Positions 26,422 to 35,992 are shown, numbered from the stretch's first letter. The stretch is 64,000 nucleotides of DNA from Brevibacterium spongiae (GCF_026168515.1 NZ_CP093443.1:4030001-4094000), one strand, 5' to 3'. Notes: generated by a model from the letters alone, not told the origin. Made by a program: numbers and translations.

Positions 26422-27347
26422 TGATCGATCCGCGTCTCCACGTTCTCCGCGTCCTTGCCGAGGTCGGCACCCTCACCGAGGCGGCGCACCGTCTCGGGTA
26501 CACACCGTCGGCCGTATCGCACCAGCTCAGAGGCCTGTCGAAGGATCTCGGCGTCCGTGTCGTCGAACCCCGCGGCCGTGGCCTCGTCCTCACCCGGGCC
26601 GGTCAGCTCCTCCTCGAGCGCTCGCAGGAGCTGTTCACTCGGTGGGAGGAGATCCGCGGCGAACTCGACAGTCTCGATTCTGGAATCGATACGCGCAGCA
26701 GGCGACTGCGTCTGTGCGGGTTCTCCACTGCGGCCGCGGCCCTGCTGCCGCCGACCGCATTGACGGTGATGGAGCGTTTCCCGGGTGCCGATGTCACGAT
26801 CATCGAAGCCGATCCGGAGGAGTGCTTCGATCTTTTGGTGTCCGAACATGCTGATATCGCCGTCGTCGTAGCCACCGACCCGCTGCCACCGCGCGGCGAT
26901 CCCCGCTTCGAACAGTCGGCGCTGTTCAGTGATCATCTCGACCTTCTCGTACCGTCCGACCACCGTCTGGCCGACCGGACTGCAGTGTCGCTCAGTGAGG
27001 CCGCCGAGGAATCGTGGATCCTCGACCGGCCCGGTTCGCCCTACAACCGTCTGGTGCGCACAGCCTGCGCCGCTGCCGGCTTCCAACCGGAGCGGGCCCA
27101 CCAGTCACGGGAGTGGGAGACTGGGGCGGCCCTCGTCTCGGCAGGGCTGGGTGTCGCGCTCATTCCGCGCTTGGCCCGACTGCCTGCGGGGTTCGATGTC
27201 GTGCGGGTGCCGCTGCACGGGGATCCCGTGCCGTCACGGAAGATCCTCACCGGAATCCGCAGCGGGTCCGGTGCCCAGCCGATCATCGCCGCGGCGCTCG
27301 AGGCCCTGCGGGAGGCTGCCATTGCTGTGAACCGACAGGAGGATTGA
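26421..27347 (+). CDS. LysR-family regulator divergent from the Rieske oxygenase
   Basis: 308 residues. Winged helix at the N-terminus ('LRVLAEVGTLTEAAHRLGYTPSAVSHQL' in form), then effector lobes with 'LVSEHADIAVVVATDPLP' and 'AALVSAGLGVALIPRLARLP'. ATG 26421 begins directly at the helix; a GTG at 26406 would add five residues but has no ribosome site. It most probably activates the gbcA-gbcB pair in response to the betaine or a breakdown product. Its last 65 bases overlap the convergent small membrane protein gene. Confidence 0.85.
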   Translation: MIDPRLHVLRVLAEVGTLTEAAHRLGYTPSAVSHQLRGLSKDLGVRVVEPRGRGLVLTRAGQLLLERSQELFTRWEEIRGELDSLDSGIDTRSRRLRLCGFSTAAAALLPPTALTVMERFPGADVTIIEADPEECFDLLVSEHADIAVVVATDPLPPRGDPRFEQSALFSDHLDLLVPSDHRLADRTAVSLSEAAEESWILDRPGSPYNRLVRTACAAAGFQPERAHQSREWETGAALVSAGLGVALIPRLARLPAGFDVVRVPLHGDPVPSRKILTGIRSGSGAQPIIAAALEALREAAIAVNRQED

Positions 27348-27678
27348 CCGTCCAGACCCGCGGCGGATTAAAGCTGCGCCGCTTTCTGGCGACGATGGTG
27401 GTGAGGACGATTCCGGCGATCAGAACCAGAACGGATACGACGCCCACAACAAGTCCTGTGATGGCGAAGCCGGAGGCGACATCGTCGAAAGCGTCCACGT
27501 TCCCACCGCCTCCGAGGAGGAACAGGAACATGGGGACGACGGCGATGACGATCGCGACCCCGAGACCGAGGGCACCGGCGACGATGAGAAGGATTCCCGG
27601 CACCACGGACGGCTTCTTCGCAGGCACGCTTCTCGGCGGGACCCAACCGGGCTGGATCGTGTGCGGGTGATGCGTCAT
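27283..27678 (-). CDS. Small membrane protein with two helices
   Basis: 131 residues. A short Pro/His-rich lead, then two strong hydrophobic helices at about 25-52 ('GILLIVAGALGLGVAIVIAVV') and 68-95 ('GFAITGLVVGVVSVLVLIAG'), and a basic tail rich in Pro/Trp/Gln. AGGAGG lies seven bases before ATG 27678, so translation is well supported. I do not recognise a family. The 3' end overlaps the end of the LysR gene on the other strand by 65 bases. It is divergent from the APC permease. Confidence 0.65.
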   Translation of the reverse strand: MTHHPHTIQPGWVPPRSVPAKKPSVVPGILLIVAGALGLGVAIVIAVVPMFLFLLGGGGNVDAFDDVASGFAITGLVVGVVSVLVLIAGIVLTTIVARKRRSFNPPRVWTVNPPVGSQQWQPPAGPRAPRR

Positions 27679-27800
27679 CCGGGCCTCCTTCGTCTCCCCC
27701 GATCCTAGCGGGAAGCCGGAATAACCGTCGTCGCTGCGGCGTAGTGTAAGAGGGACTGACAGCCGTCCCGGCACAGTAGGACGAAAGGGCGAGCACGACG

Positions 27801-29156
27801 ATGAATGATGTCGACAGCAGCGAGACGCAGGGTCGATTGCGGCGAACGATCGGCCTGAGCGAGCTCGTCTTCTTCGGCCTCGTCTTCATCGGGCCGGCGG
27901 CCGCCGTCGGAGTGTTCGGCACCCTCGACGCCCGTTCGGGCGGAGCCGTGGCTCTGGTCTACATCGTCGCCACGATCGTCATGGCCTTCACGGCAGTCAG
28001 CTATATGCGCATGTCACGTGAGGTTCCCCGTGCGGGCACGGTCTTCGCCTACGCCTCGGCGGGCATCGGGAAGCCGGCCGGTTTCGTCGCCGGATGGATG
28101 ATCCTCCTCGACTATCTCTTCATCCCCTCGGTCGCCTATCTGTTCACCGGGATCGCCCTGAATTCGATCTTCCCGGCCCTGCCTGTGTGGGCGTTCGTGG
28201 CGGTGGCCGTCATCCTCACCACCGGGCTCAACCTCGCCGGGGTCAAGGTCGCCTCCCGCGTGATCACCGGGGTCGTCCTCGTCGAGGTGGCCGTCCTCGC
28301 CCTCGTCCTCGTCCTCGGCGTCGCCTACCTCGTCGAACATGGTCCGACTCGCGGGTGGATGACCCCGCTGACCGGGGTCGACGCCTTCTCGATGACGGCG
28401 GTCCTCGCTGCGGTCTCCGTCGCGGTGCTGTCCTATCTCGGCTTCGATTCGCTGGCGACCTTCTCCGAGGAGGCGAAGGGCGGGCCGCGGATCGTCGGCC
28501 TCGCCACCCTCATCTGCCTGGTCCTGGCAGGCGTCCTCTTCGTCGCCCAGACCTGGGTGGGCAGTCTGCTGTCGCCGCTGTCACCCGCGGATCTGCAGGC
28601 CGATCCCTCACTGGAGGGTGCCGCGTACTACAACGCAGTCGACGCGACGGTCGGCCCCTGGCTGCACTGGCTCCTCGCCTTGGCCAAGGCCGTCGGCGCG
28701 GCGTTCTCCGCCATGATCGGTCAGGCCGCCGGATCCCGCATCCTCATGGACATGGGCAGGCAGCGACAGGTTCCGACCTTCCTCGCCGAGGTGGCCCCCA
28801 AGACCGGTGTTCCGTGGAAGGGAATCCTCGTGGCCGCCGCAGGGAATGTCGTCGTGGCCGGGTGGGCGGCGACCCGTGCCGATGGTCTCGACCAGCTGAC
28901 CTCGATCGTCAACGTCGGTGCACTGAGCGCGTTCGTGCTCCTTCAGGCCTCGGTCGTCGGGTTCTTCCTCGTGAAGAAGCACGGCAGTGAGGCACCGAAC
29001 TGGTTCAACCATGGTGTCGTTCCGGTCATCGGTGCCGGTCTGCTCATCGCCGTACTCGTCAGCGCGAATCCTCTGGCCCTGGCCATCGGCGCGATCTGGC
29101 TGGTCATCGGAATCGGTGTGTACCTGCTGAATAACCGGCGCAGCCGCAGAGTTTGA
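27801..29156 (+). CDS. APC-family amino acid permease
   Basis: 451 residues with about 12 membrane helices. The family is shown by the first helix region 'GLSELVFFGLVFIGPAAAVGVFG', 'GGAVALVYIVATIVMAFTAVSY' and 'SYLGFDSLATFSEEAKGGPR', the last being the conserved E-E motif of APC carriers. It probably moves an amino acid or amine in symport or exchange; the substrate is not readable. The ribosome site before ATG 27801 is weak (GGGCGAG). It stands alone. Confidence 0.85.
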   Translation: MNDVDSSETQGRLRRTIGLSELVFFGLVFIGPAAAVGVFGTLDARSGGAVALVYIVATIVMAFTAVSYMRMSREVPRAGTVFAYASAGIGKPAGFVAGWMILLDYLFIPSVAYLFTGIALNSIFPALPVWAFVAVAVILTTGLNLAGVKVASRVITGVVLVEVAVLALVLVLGVAYLVEHGPTRGWMTPLTGVDAFSMTAVLAAVSVAVLSYLGFDSLATFSEEAKGGPRIVGLATLICLVLAGVLFVAQTWVGSLLSPLSPADLQADPSLEGAAYYNAVDATVGPWLHWLLALAKAVGAAFSAMIGQAAGSRILMDMGRQRQVPTFLAEVAPKTGVPWKGILVAAAGNVVVAGWAATRADGLDQLTSIVNVGALSAFVLLQASVVGFFLVKKHGSEAPNWFNHGVVPVIGAGLLIAVLVSANPLALAIGAIWLVIGIGVYLLNNRRSRRV

Positions 29157-29223
29157 GCGCAACGGTCCTCTGCTGGCCAGCCGGCGGCGAATCCGAGGGT
29201 GAACCGCCTCGGCGAGGGGATGT

Positions 29224-30138
29224 TCAGTCCTGCAGTCGAGTCGTTCCGTCGTGGCCGCCTGAGGTGTTCAGCTGTTTGGCGTAGCAGGAGTCGGGCCCGA
29301 GTCCGTGGGACGAGCACCAGGACAGTGCGTCTTCGGGATCGCTGTAGCCGATTCCGACGACCGTGACCCAGAAGTTGCTTTCCTTGAAGCTTGAGAAATC
29401 ACCGCTCCAGACGAGCTTGACCCGCGGAAACTCCTCTCGCAGGTCCTGATGCTCTTCGAGGATCGCCTCCTCGTCCCAGGTCTGGCCTTCGGCTTCGAGT
29501 CCGACCTTCTTCGAGCTCAGCTGCGGCACCCATTTGCCGTCGAGGTCGTTCGTGACCTCTTTCCCGTCGGTGTCGGCGAGCTGTTCGAGGGCCTTCTTCG
29601 GGTCGTCGGGCAGCTGCGTTTCGTCCTCGGTGGGTTCGGGAGCTGCACTTGCTGAAGCCGAACCGTCGCTTCCGGTCTCACCGCCCGTCGGCTCGCCCGT
29701 TGACGCGACGGTGGACTGATCATCGGAGTCGCGCGGGAACAGGGTGGCGGCTCCCCAGCCGATGCCCACACCGAGAACGATGATGATCACCGCGAAGAGG
29801 GCGATCAGACCGCCGCGCTTCTTCTGCGGGGCGGCCGCTGCCGTCTGCTGGTAGGGACCCGGACTCTGTTGATACGGACCTGGACCCTGTTGATAAGGCC
29901 CCGGTCCCTGCTGGTAGGTGCCCGAACCCTGCTGGCCCTGAGGACCGGGCTGCTGACTCTGTGGGTGCTGGTGCTGCACGCGCGGCGGCGGATTCGGCGG
30001 AGAGGACGGCTGGCCCGACTGTGGAGTGCCCCACCCGGTGTTCGGCTGGGAATGAGGCTGCGACCCCCACTGGCTGCCGGACTGGTCGTTGACGTCCCAT
30101 TCGTTCTCATCTCCGCGCCCGGGAGGATTCGCACTCAT
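29224..30138 (-). CDS. Single-pass envelope protein with Gln/Pro-Gly repeats
   Basis: 304 residues: a disordered Gln/Pro/Gly/Ser N-terminal half (1-105) with tandem seven-residue 'YQQGPGP' repeats, one membrane helix (about 108-130, 'LIALFAVIIIVLGVGIGWGAA'), a Ser/Thr/Asp-rich linker, and an outside C-terminal domain with two cysteines ('WCSSHGLGPDSCYAK') that could form a disulfide. The layout resembles actinobacterial proteins with cytoplasmic Pro/Gln-rich tails, but I cannot name a family. ATG 30138 has GGAG six bases upstream. It is divergent from another membrane protein with a similar Pro-rich cytoplasmic part, so the two may act together. Confidence 0.7.
   Translation of the reverse strand: MSANPPGRGDENEWDVNDQSGSQWGSQPHSQPNTGWGTPQSGQPSSPPNPPPRVQHQHPQSQQPGPQGQQGSGTYQQGPGPYQQGPGPYQQSPGPYQQTAAAAPQKKRGGLIALFAVIIIVLGVGIGWGAATLFPRDSDDQSTVASTGEPTGGETGSDGSASASAAPEPTEDETQLPDDPKKALEQLADTDGKEVTNDLDGKWVPQLSSKKVGLEAEGQTWDEEAILEEHQDLREEFPRVKLVWSGDFSSFKESNFWVTVVGIGYSDPEDALSWCSSHGLGPDSCYAKQLNTSGGHDGTTRLQD
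29845..29936 (-). repeat. Coding tandem repeat (YQQ-P-G units)
   Basis: About four imperfect 21-base units inside the envelope-protein gene, each coding Tyr-Gln-Gln-(Gly/Ser)-Pro-Gly-Pro. Synonymous differences exist between copies, so it is not a brand-new duplication, but such tracts can change length by slippage. Confidence 0.7.
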
Positions 30139-30210
30139 CCGCAACTCCAGATCGATCAGGCCATATCTCAGAGAATGTCATGTGGAACACTTCTCTTGCA
30201 TTCACAGCCT

Positions 30211-30232
30211 ATTATAAGTTGTGTACTACACA
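30211..30232. promoter_or_regulatory. AT-rich divergent promoter with palindrome
   Basis: On the minus strand a perfect TATAAT (30216-30211) fits the -10 of the leftward envelope-protein gene. TATAAG (30213-30218) lies on the plus strand for the rightward gene. Right beside it is TGTGTA-C-TACACA (30220-30232), a perfect inverted repeat that could be a shared operator. Confidence 0.5.
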
Positions 30233-30310
30233 TGCCTGATAGGTCTCGTTCATTGTTTTATCTTGAACTGCATTTCGAGGGCTTCAGGCAACGGCGCTTG
30301 AGGACTGGGC

Positions 30311-33300
30311 ATGGACGACGCTACCGACGAGACACAACCGACAGCGGCAGAGAACCCGAAGGACCGAGACCCCGAGCAGGCTCCCCCACAGTCGGAGGAA
30401 ACTGAATCGGCCGGGGACGATGTCGATACCGACGTCACGAATGCTTCCGATTCCACCGACTCACCAGACTCGACCGAGTCCACAGAAGAGACCGCCCGCT
30501 GGGCGCCACCGGTCGATGGTGCACCCGCCGCACCCAGCTCGCCTCCGAGCACGCAGTATCCACCGGACCCACCGCAGGGTGATGCCTCCGCTCCCTCTGC
30601 CCACTCCGCGCCGAGCACCGGCTACTACGGCCCGGGTTCAAGCCCGTATGTGCAGAGTCCGCAGCCGTATTCGCAGAACGGCGGTTCGCTCCCACCCGGC
30701 CCCTACCCGCAAGGGCCCTATCCGCCCGGCCCCGGGCCCATGCCCTACCCCGCCGTTCCCGGTCAGTCGGGGCCGGCACCGAGGTCGAAGTTCACCTCCG
30801 CCCTGGCGAAGGGGGCAACCTGGAAGACGGCGCTCATCCCTCCGGGGATTGCCCTCCTCGGCGGCATCATCGCTGCGATCATCCTCACCATGCTCATCGC
30901 CTCGCTGCCCGAGTTCAGTTCGTTCACCGAGGACACCGGCTTCAACCTCGACGGCATCAGCTACGCTCTGCCGTTCATCCTCATGGCGCTGGCGCTGTTC
31001 GGTTCGGCCGTGCTGCACATGGATATCAACGCCGTCGAATCCTTCAATGCGCAGCTGAACATCGTCATGTCCGGCGCACCTCTGGTGGTGACGGTCGTCA
31101 TCGTCGGTCTGCTGTGGTGGCTGACGAAGCTCAGCGAGCGCAGGGATCCCTCGCCCAACCGAGTCTCGACGTGGGTCCGCATCGGCGTCTCGACCCTGTC
31201 CATGACGCTCGTGCTCTTCTTCCTGCAGCTCATCTTCGCCGCCCGCTTCTCCACCTTCGAGAATGAGGGGACCGTGTCCTTCTCCTTCTCCGCGATCACC
31301 GCTCGGTCATTCTTCCTGCCCCTGCTCGTCATCCTCATCACGAGCATCGCCGGACGTGTCGCCGGCCATTTCAAGGGCACCGAGGCGATCGGCGCACCCT
31401 TCCTGCGCTGGGCCGTCCCACCGCTGCTGGTGACCTGGATCCACCTCGTCGTCACCGTCGCCGTGTTCTCGATCGTCGCGCTCTTCGTCCTCCCGCTCTC
31501 GATGGACGTCCCGGGCCAGCTGGTGCCGTTGCTGTTCATCAACATGGGCCTCATCCTCACCTCGCTGACCCACCTCGGCGGGATCAGCGCCACCGCGCAG
31601 GGCGATGTCGGCTTCGGTTCGGAGTCCTTCTCCGAGAACCTCACCATCTTCAGTCAGGACGCACCCGGGCAGCTGTGGTTGGGCCTGCTCTTCGTCGTGG
31701 TCGCGCTGCTCGCCGCGACCTTCGCCGCCACCGTCACCCGACGGCCGGCGTGGACCGTGATCGAGCAGGACAAGCAGCAGTGGGCGAGCGCCTGGAAGCT
31801 GCCCGTGGCCTTCTGCCTGGCCTGGGGCCTGCTGTCGCTGGTTGCCATTCCGATGCGGATCTCGATGTCCGGGTCCGCCGAGGCGGCCATGATCTTCGGG
31901 GGTTCCGGTGCGGCTCGTGCGGGGATCGTTCCGCTGGCGTGGACGTTCCTCATCTTCGCCGTCTGGGGTGGGATCGTCGAGGTGCTCTCGCGCACCCTCG
32001 GTCCCCGACTCGTCCTCACCTTCCCCGCACTGGCGCGGATCGTTGCCGGCCGCGCCGTGCATCCGCACTGGGGGCCTCACCTGGGCATGAGCGAACCCCG
32101 CTTTGCCTTCGTCCACCCCGGCCTCGCGTCGGCCGCCGCGCCGACGGCACCACCCGTTGCTCCCGGCCCCGGTCAGGTCGGCCCTCACGGTCCCAGCCCG
32201 GCAAGTTCTCAGGATCCTGGTCAGGTCGGCACTCAGAGCCCCGGTCTGGCAGAGCCCCAGGGTCAGTCCGGTCCCCCGCAGCACTATCCGCAGGCCGGGG
32301 CGCAGGCGTACTCGGCTCCGGTGGGACCGTCGCCGGATGCCTCGCCGGCCGGTCACCACCCGTACGCGTTTTCGCAGGGCCCTGCAGGGACCCAGCAGTA
32401 CGGCTCCCAGCAGTACGACCCCCGACAGGCCGGCTACCAGTCGGCCGGATACCAGCAGACTGGTTATGCCACCCAGCCGTACGCCGGTCCCGCACAGCCC
32501 TTCGACAAGAGGAAGGCCAAACTCGTCGCGGTCGTCGCCGGTGGTGCGGTGCTCCTCCTCGTGGCCGCGCTCATCGTCGTCACCCAGGTCAATGGGCGGA
32601 TGTTCGGCCCCGAAGCGACGGTGGAGAAGTACTTCGCGGAACTCTCCGACGGCGATGCCGAAGGTGCGCTCAAGGTCGCTGACGTCGATGTTCCCCAGGA
32701 GTCACGGACCCTGCTGAGCAACGACATCCTCGGCGGGGCGAAGGCTCTGCCGGATGATGTCAGGGTCGAGGATGCGAACATCTCCGGCGACACGGCCGAG
32801 GTCGCGGTCAGCTACGACGTCGGCGGATCGAAGGGCCACAGCACCCTGACCCTGCACAAGGCGGGGAAGAAGGCTCTGTTCTTCGACGATTGGGCACTCA
32901 AATCCCCCGAGCTGCTCACCCTCGCCGTCGACACCCCCGGACTGACGAAGGTCAAGGTCAACGGCATCGACGTCGACACCGATGGTTCGACATTGGCACT
33001 GCCGGCCTTCCCCGGCCTCTACACGATCGGGTTGGCAGAGAAATCGGACCTCATCAGCGCCGACGCCGTTGAGGTCCGGGCGTTCCTCGGCGATGGCATG
33101 GACATGGAAGGTGAGGACGTGCCGCTGTTGGCCGCTCAACCCTCCGACGCGTTCCGCACCGAAGTCGACAAACAGGTCAAGACTCTGCTCGACAGCTGCG
33201 CGAAGAAGACCGTCGCCGAACCCGACGGCTGCCCATTCGGTTCATCACGGGCCGACATGTATGACGCCACCGGTCTGACCTGGTCGATCTCGTCGTACCC

Positions 33301-33553
33301 GACGGTCACCGTCGCCGACGATTCGCTGGGCTCCGACCCGTACTCGGACCCCGAATCCTCAACCGGCCCCAACGGCGGTCCCGCCTGGGTGATCTCCTCC
33401 GATGTCGAGGGCGAAGCCCTGGTCACCGGCACCTACGATGGCTGGGATGACGACACATTCGAAGACACGGTGTCCATCTCCCTGTCCGGCACCGCCGAGA
33501 TCGTCGACGGCAAGATCGTCATCACCGTGGACAAGGACCCTTGGGACTGGTGA
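30311..33553 (+). CDS. Large multi-pass membrane protein with Pro/Gln linkers and extracellular domain
   Basis: 1080 residues. Disordered acidic then Pro/Tyr/Gly-rich N-terminus (1-160); a block of about ten membrane helices (173-560); a Pro/Gln/Gly/Tyr-rich linker (about 610-730) with repeated 'QQY' and 'AGYQ' pieces; one more helix at 737-758; and an outside C-terminal part (760-1080). The outside part has 'VEKYFAELSDGDAEGALKVAD', like the domains of TcaA-type envelope proteins, and Cys pairs that may be bridged. I do not know its function; cell-envelope sensing or assembly is a guess. A GAGG site lies before ATG 30311. It is divergent from the single-pass protein with similar low-complexity regions. 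Confidence 0.7.
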   Translation: MDDATDETQPTAAENPKDRDPEQAPPQSEETESAGDDVDTDVTNASDSTDSPDSTESTEETARWAPPVDGAPAAPSSPPSTQYPPDPPQGDASAPSAHSAPSTGYYGPGSSPYVQSPQPYSQNGGSLPPGPYPQGPYPPGPGPMPYPAVPGQSGPAPRSKFTSALAKGATWKTALIPPGIALLGGIIAAIILTMLIASLPEFSSFTEDTGFNLDGISYALPFILMALALFGSAVLHMDINAVESFNAQLNIVMSGAPLVVTVVIVGLLWWLTKLSERRDPSPNRVSTWVRIGVSTLSMTLVLFFLQLIFAARFSTFENEGTVSFSFSAITARSFFLPLLVILITSIAGRVAGHFKGTEAIGAPFLRWAVPPLLVTWIHLVVTVAVFSIVALFVLPLSMDVPGQLVPLLFINMGLILTSLTHLGGISATAQGDVGFGSESFSENLTIFSQDAPGQLWLGLLFVVVALLAATFAATVTRRPAWTVIEQDKQQWASAWKLPVAFCLAWGLLSLVAIPMRISMSGSAEAAMIFGGSGAARAGIVPLAWTFLIFAVWGGIVEVLSRTLGPRLVLTFPALARIVAGRAVHPHWGPHLGMSEPRFAFVHPGLASAAAPTAPPVAPGPGQVGPHGPSPASSQDPGQVGTQSPGLAEPQGQSGPPQHYPQAGAQAYSAPVGPSPDASPAGHHPYAFSQGPAGTQQYGSQQYDPRQAGYQSAGYQQTGYATQPYAGPAQPFDKRKAKLVAVVAGGAVLLLVAALIVVTQVNGRMFGPEATVEKYFAELSDGDAEGALKVADVDVPQESRTLLSNDILGGAKALPDDVRVEDANISGDTAEVAVSYDVGGSKGHSTLTLHKAGKKALFFDDWALKSPELLTLAVDTPGLTKVKVNGIDVDTDGSTLALPAFPGLYTIGLAEKSDLISADAVEVRAFLGDGMDMEGEDVPLLAAQPSDAFRTEVDKQVKTLLDSCAKKTVAEPDGCPFGSSRADMYDATGLTWSISSYPTVTVADDSLGSDPYSDPESSTGPNGGPAWVISSDVEGEALVTGTYDGWDDDTFEDTVSISLSGTAEIVDGKIVITVDKDPWDW

Positions 33554-33627
33554 CGGAGCCGGCCGGGCCGCGGCAGTCCCGATGATCGGCACTCGAGGCT
33601 CGGTCGACGCACCGGAGGAACCGGGGA

Positions 33628-34986
33628 TCAGTCGGTGAACACCGCCGAGGCGGGACCGGCGATCCGCTCCAAGTTCGCCGTCCCCGCTGCGACGTAGGCG
33701 GTTTGTTCGTCGACGGGGACCATCGCCCCGCCGGTGAGCCAGACCAGATGCGTGCTCACCTTCGGCCACGGCGATTCGGTGCCCAGTCGCCAGGGGATGC
33801 TCAGTCCCGCGGTCGCCGAGGGTTCGACGTCGATGCCCTCGGACTCGTGGAGGACTCCGACTCCTGCCGCGATGACCTCGTCCGGCACCGAGGCGAAGCC
33901 TGAGATCAGCGGCCCGATCGTCGGTCCGATGAATCGTGAGGGTCGGGCGACGGCCAGACCGTCGGCCGTGGTCGCCCCGGACACTCCGATGTCCTGCACG
34001 GCGATGTCGCTGTGGCGGCCGGTGTGCACGCCGAGGAACATCGCCGGGGCTTGGCTCGGTTCGACGAAGATGCAGCGAACATGGTCGCCGAAGACGCGCC
34101 TGAGTCCGAAGGTCACTCCCCCGGGACCGCCGCCGATCCCGCACGGCAGGTAGACGGCCAGCTGGTTGTCCGCATCGACTCTGATTCCGGCCGCCTCGAT
34201 TTGGCGCCGCAGTCGCAGGGCCGCGACCGAGTATCCGGCGAAGAGGCTGACCGAGTCCTCGTCGTCGACGAAATGGGTGTTCTCGGCAGCGTCCGCCGAG
34301 GCGCGGCCGGCCTCCACTGCTTCGACGAAGTCGCCCGCGTGCTCGATGACATCGACGCCGTGGTCGCGCAGCATCGTCTTCTTCCATTCGCGGGCGTCGG
34401 CCGACATGTGCACCGAGGCGGCGAATCCGAGTCGGGCGCTCAGGATCCCGATCGATAAGCCGAGGTTGCCCGTCGAACCGACGACGATCCTGTGGTCGGC
34501 GGCGATCTCACGGAACCGTCCACTCGAATAGGTGGCGGGATCATGAGCGTCGAGACCGTGGCCGGCGGCGGTCGCCTCGGCGAATTCGAGGACCTCATGG
34601 AATCCTCCGCGGGCCTTGATCGATCCGCTCACCGGCAGGCAGTCGTCGCGTTTGAGCCACAGCTGCCCCGGCAGGCTCACTCCGAAGAGCCCGTCCAACC
34701 GCTCCTGCGCCGAGGCGGCCCGTGCCAACGGCGATTCGATGAGTCCGCCGGCCGCAGCCTCGGGGAATGCCTCCGCGAGCTCGGCGGGCAGGGCTGCAGT
34801 GTCGGGGAAGGTCTCGGCGAACCAGGGAGCGAATCGGTCGAACCGGGCCGCCGCGGCATCCATCACGTCCGCGAGATCGGGCAGGGCCGCCTCGGTGGGG
34901 GTGCTGCGGATCCACGTGGTCGCCTGGGCCGATGCCAGGGATCGGATCACCTCGTCATTGCGGAGATCAGCTGGAAGTTCGCTCAT
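33628..34986 (-). CDS. dsdA: D-serine ammonia-lyase
   Basis: 452 residues, PLP enzyme of fold type II converting D-serine to pyruvate and ammonia. The PLP lysine is K124 in 'PVSGSIKARGGFHE'. Other marks: 'LWLKRDDCLP', the phosphate-binding glycine-rich loop 'VGSTGNLGLSIG', and 'LPCGIGGGPGGVTFGL'. Length and layout match DsdA. There is no DsdC regulator or DsdX carrier beside it; a siderophore-binding lipoprotein gene lies upstream on the same strand with 31 bases between, which may or may not be an operon. Confidence 0.93.
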   Translation of the reverse strand: MSELPADLRNDEVIRSLASAQATTWIRSTPTEAALPDLADVMDAAAARFDRFAPWFAETFPDTAALPAELAEAFPEAAAGGLIESPLARAASAQERLDGLFGVSLPGQLWLKRDDCLPVSGSIKARGGFHEVLEFAEATAAGHGLDAHDPATYSSGRFREIAADHRIVVGSTGNLGLSIGILSARLGFAASVHMSADAREWKKTMLRDHGVDVIEHAGDFVEAVEAGRASADAAENTHFVDDEDSVSLFAGYSVAALRLRRQIEAAGIRVDADNQLAVYLPCGIGGGPGGVTFGLRRVFGDHVRCIFVEPSQAPAMFLGVHTGRHSDIAVQDIGVSGATTADGLAVARPSRFIGPTIGPLISGFASVPDEVIAAGVGVLHESEGIDVEPSATAGLSIPWRLGTESPWPKVSTHLVWLTGGAMVPVDEQTAYVAAGTANLERIAGPASAVFTD

Positions 34987-35017
34987 GCTCCGATCGTAGC
35001 CGCAAGCCGTACCGGGC

Positions 35018-35992
35018 TCAGACGATCTTCTTCGCCCCCTCGAGGACGTCGGCGAGTTCGTTCAGCCATGTCGCGTAGCCGTCATAGGTGTAGGCGCGTT
35101 TGTCGTCCCAGGTGCCGAGCTGATCGGCCCTGACGGCGGGCAGTCGCCGATACACGGGGTTGTCCTCGAAGTCGGCTGAGGCGTCGTGGACGAGCACGAC
35201 GTCGGCCGGGTAGTCGGAGATCTTCTCCCAGGACACTTCGGCCCAGCTGCTGTCGGCCGGGGACTTCGGCCCGACGAGGGTGAGTCCGTCCTCGCTGAGC
35301 ATCTGGGCGATCCCCAACGAGGTGGAGGTGTAGTTGATCTCTGCACTGAAGTTCGCGAGCAGAACTGTCAGCGAATCGCTGTCCTCTGCGACCGTGCGGA
35401 TGCGTTTGCGTGCCCGTTCGAACGCTCTGCGCCCCTCGGCGACGGGAGCGGCGTCCGTATCCTTGCCCAGAGCTTCGGCGATCGCGGCGTATTGGGCGAA
35501 CATCGCGTCCGGACTCTGCTCGCTCAGTTTGACGGGAACGAAGTCGACGAGCCCTGCGACCTGGTCTTTCACTTTCTCGTCCCACCAGGTCCAGCCGTCG
35601 CCGGCCTCATTGCCGTAGGCGACGAGGATGTCCGGTTCGGTGAGCGCGAGGGCTTCGATGTCGAGTTCCATCTCCGTGCCGACGACCTCGACGCCGTCTG
35701 CGTCGAAGGACTTGCCCGGGGATTCGTTCTGACCGAAGCCGAAGACCGCCACCGGCGTGATCCCGTACTGTGCCAGACCGGCCGCGGAGTAGAAGTCTGC
35801 GGCGATGCGTTCGGCGGGCCGATCGAGTTCGATCGTCAGACCGTCATAGCCTTCCGGCGAGTACGTGAAATTCGGTGCCGCACCGGCTCCCGCGGACGGT
35901 TCGCTCTGCGGATCACCCGGCTTCGGGTCCCCGCAGGCGACGAGAGCGAATGGGGCGAGAACGGACAGGGCGAGGAGCTGTCGACGGTGCAT
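35018..35992 (-). CDS. Iron-siderophore ABC transporter binding lipoprotein
   Basis: 324 residues. Lipoprotein signal with lipobox 'LVAC' (C20) followed by 'GDPKPGD'. The mature protein is a FepB/FhuD-type (cluster A-II) binding protein with two lobes joined by a long helix ('EALALTEPDILVAYGNE', 'LLANFSAEINYTSTSLGIAQML'). ATG 35992 has an AAAGG site eight bases upstream. It lies divergent from the siderophore reductase gene, with an iron-box-like sequence between. Permease and ATPase genes are not in this window. Confidence 0.87.
   Translation of the reverse strand: MHRRQLLALSVLAPFALVACGDPKPGDPQSEPSAGAGAAPNFTYSPEGYDGLTIELDRPAERIAADFYSAAGLAQYGITPVAVFGFGQNESPGKSFDADGVEVVGTEMELDIEALALTEPDILVAYGNEAGDGWTWWDEKVKDQVAGLVDFVPVKLSEQSPDAMFAQYAAIAEALGKDTDAAPVAEGRRAFERARKRIRTVAEDSDSLTVLLANFSAEINYTSTSLGIAQMLSEDGLTLVGPKSPADSSWAEVSWEKISDYPADVVLVHDASADFEDNPVYRRLPAVRADQLGTWDDKRAYTYDGYATWLNELADVLEGAKKIV

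Noticed and set aside
26265..27101. Upstream extension of the Rieske oxygenase frame
   Set aside because: It would run through the LysR gene on the other strand and has no conserved sequence before about 26200.
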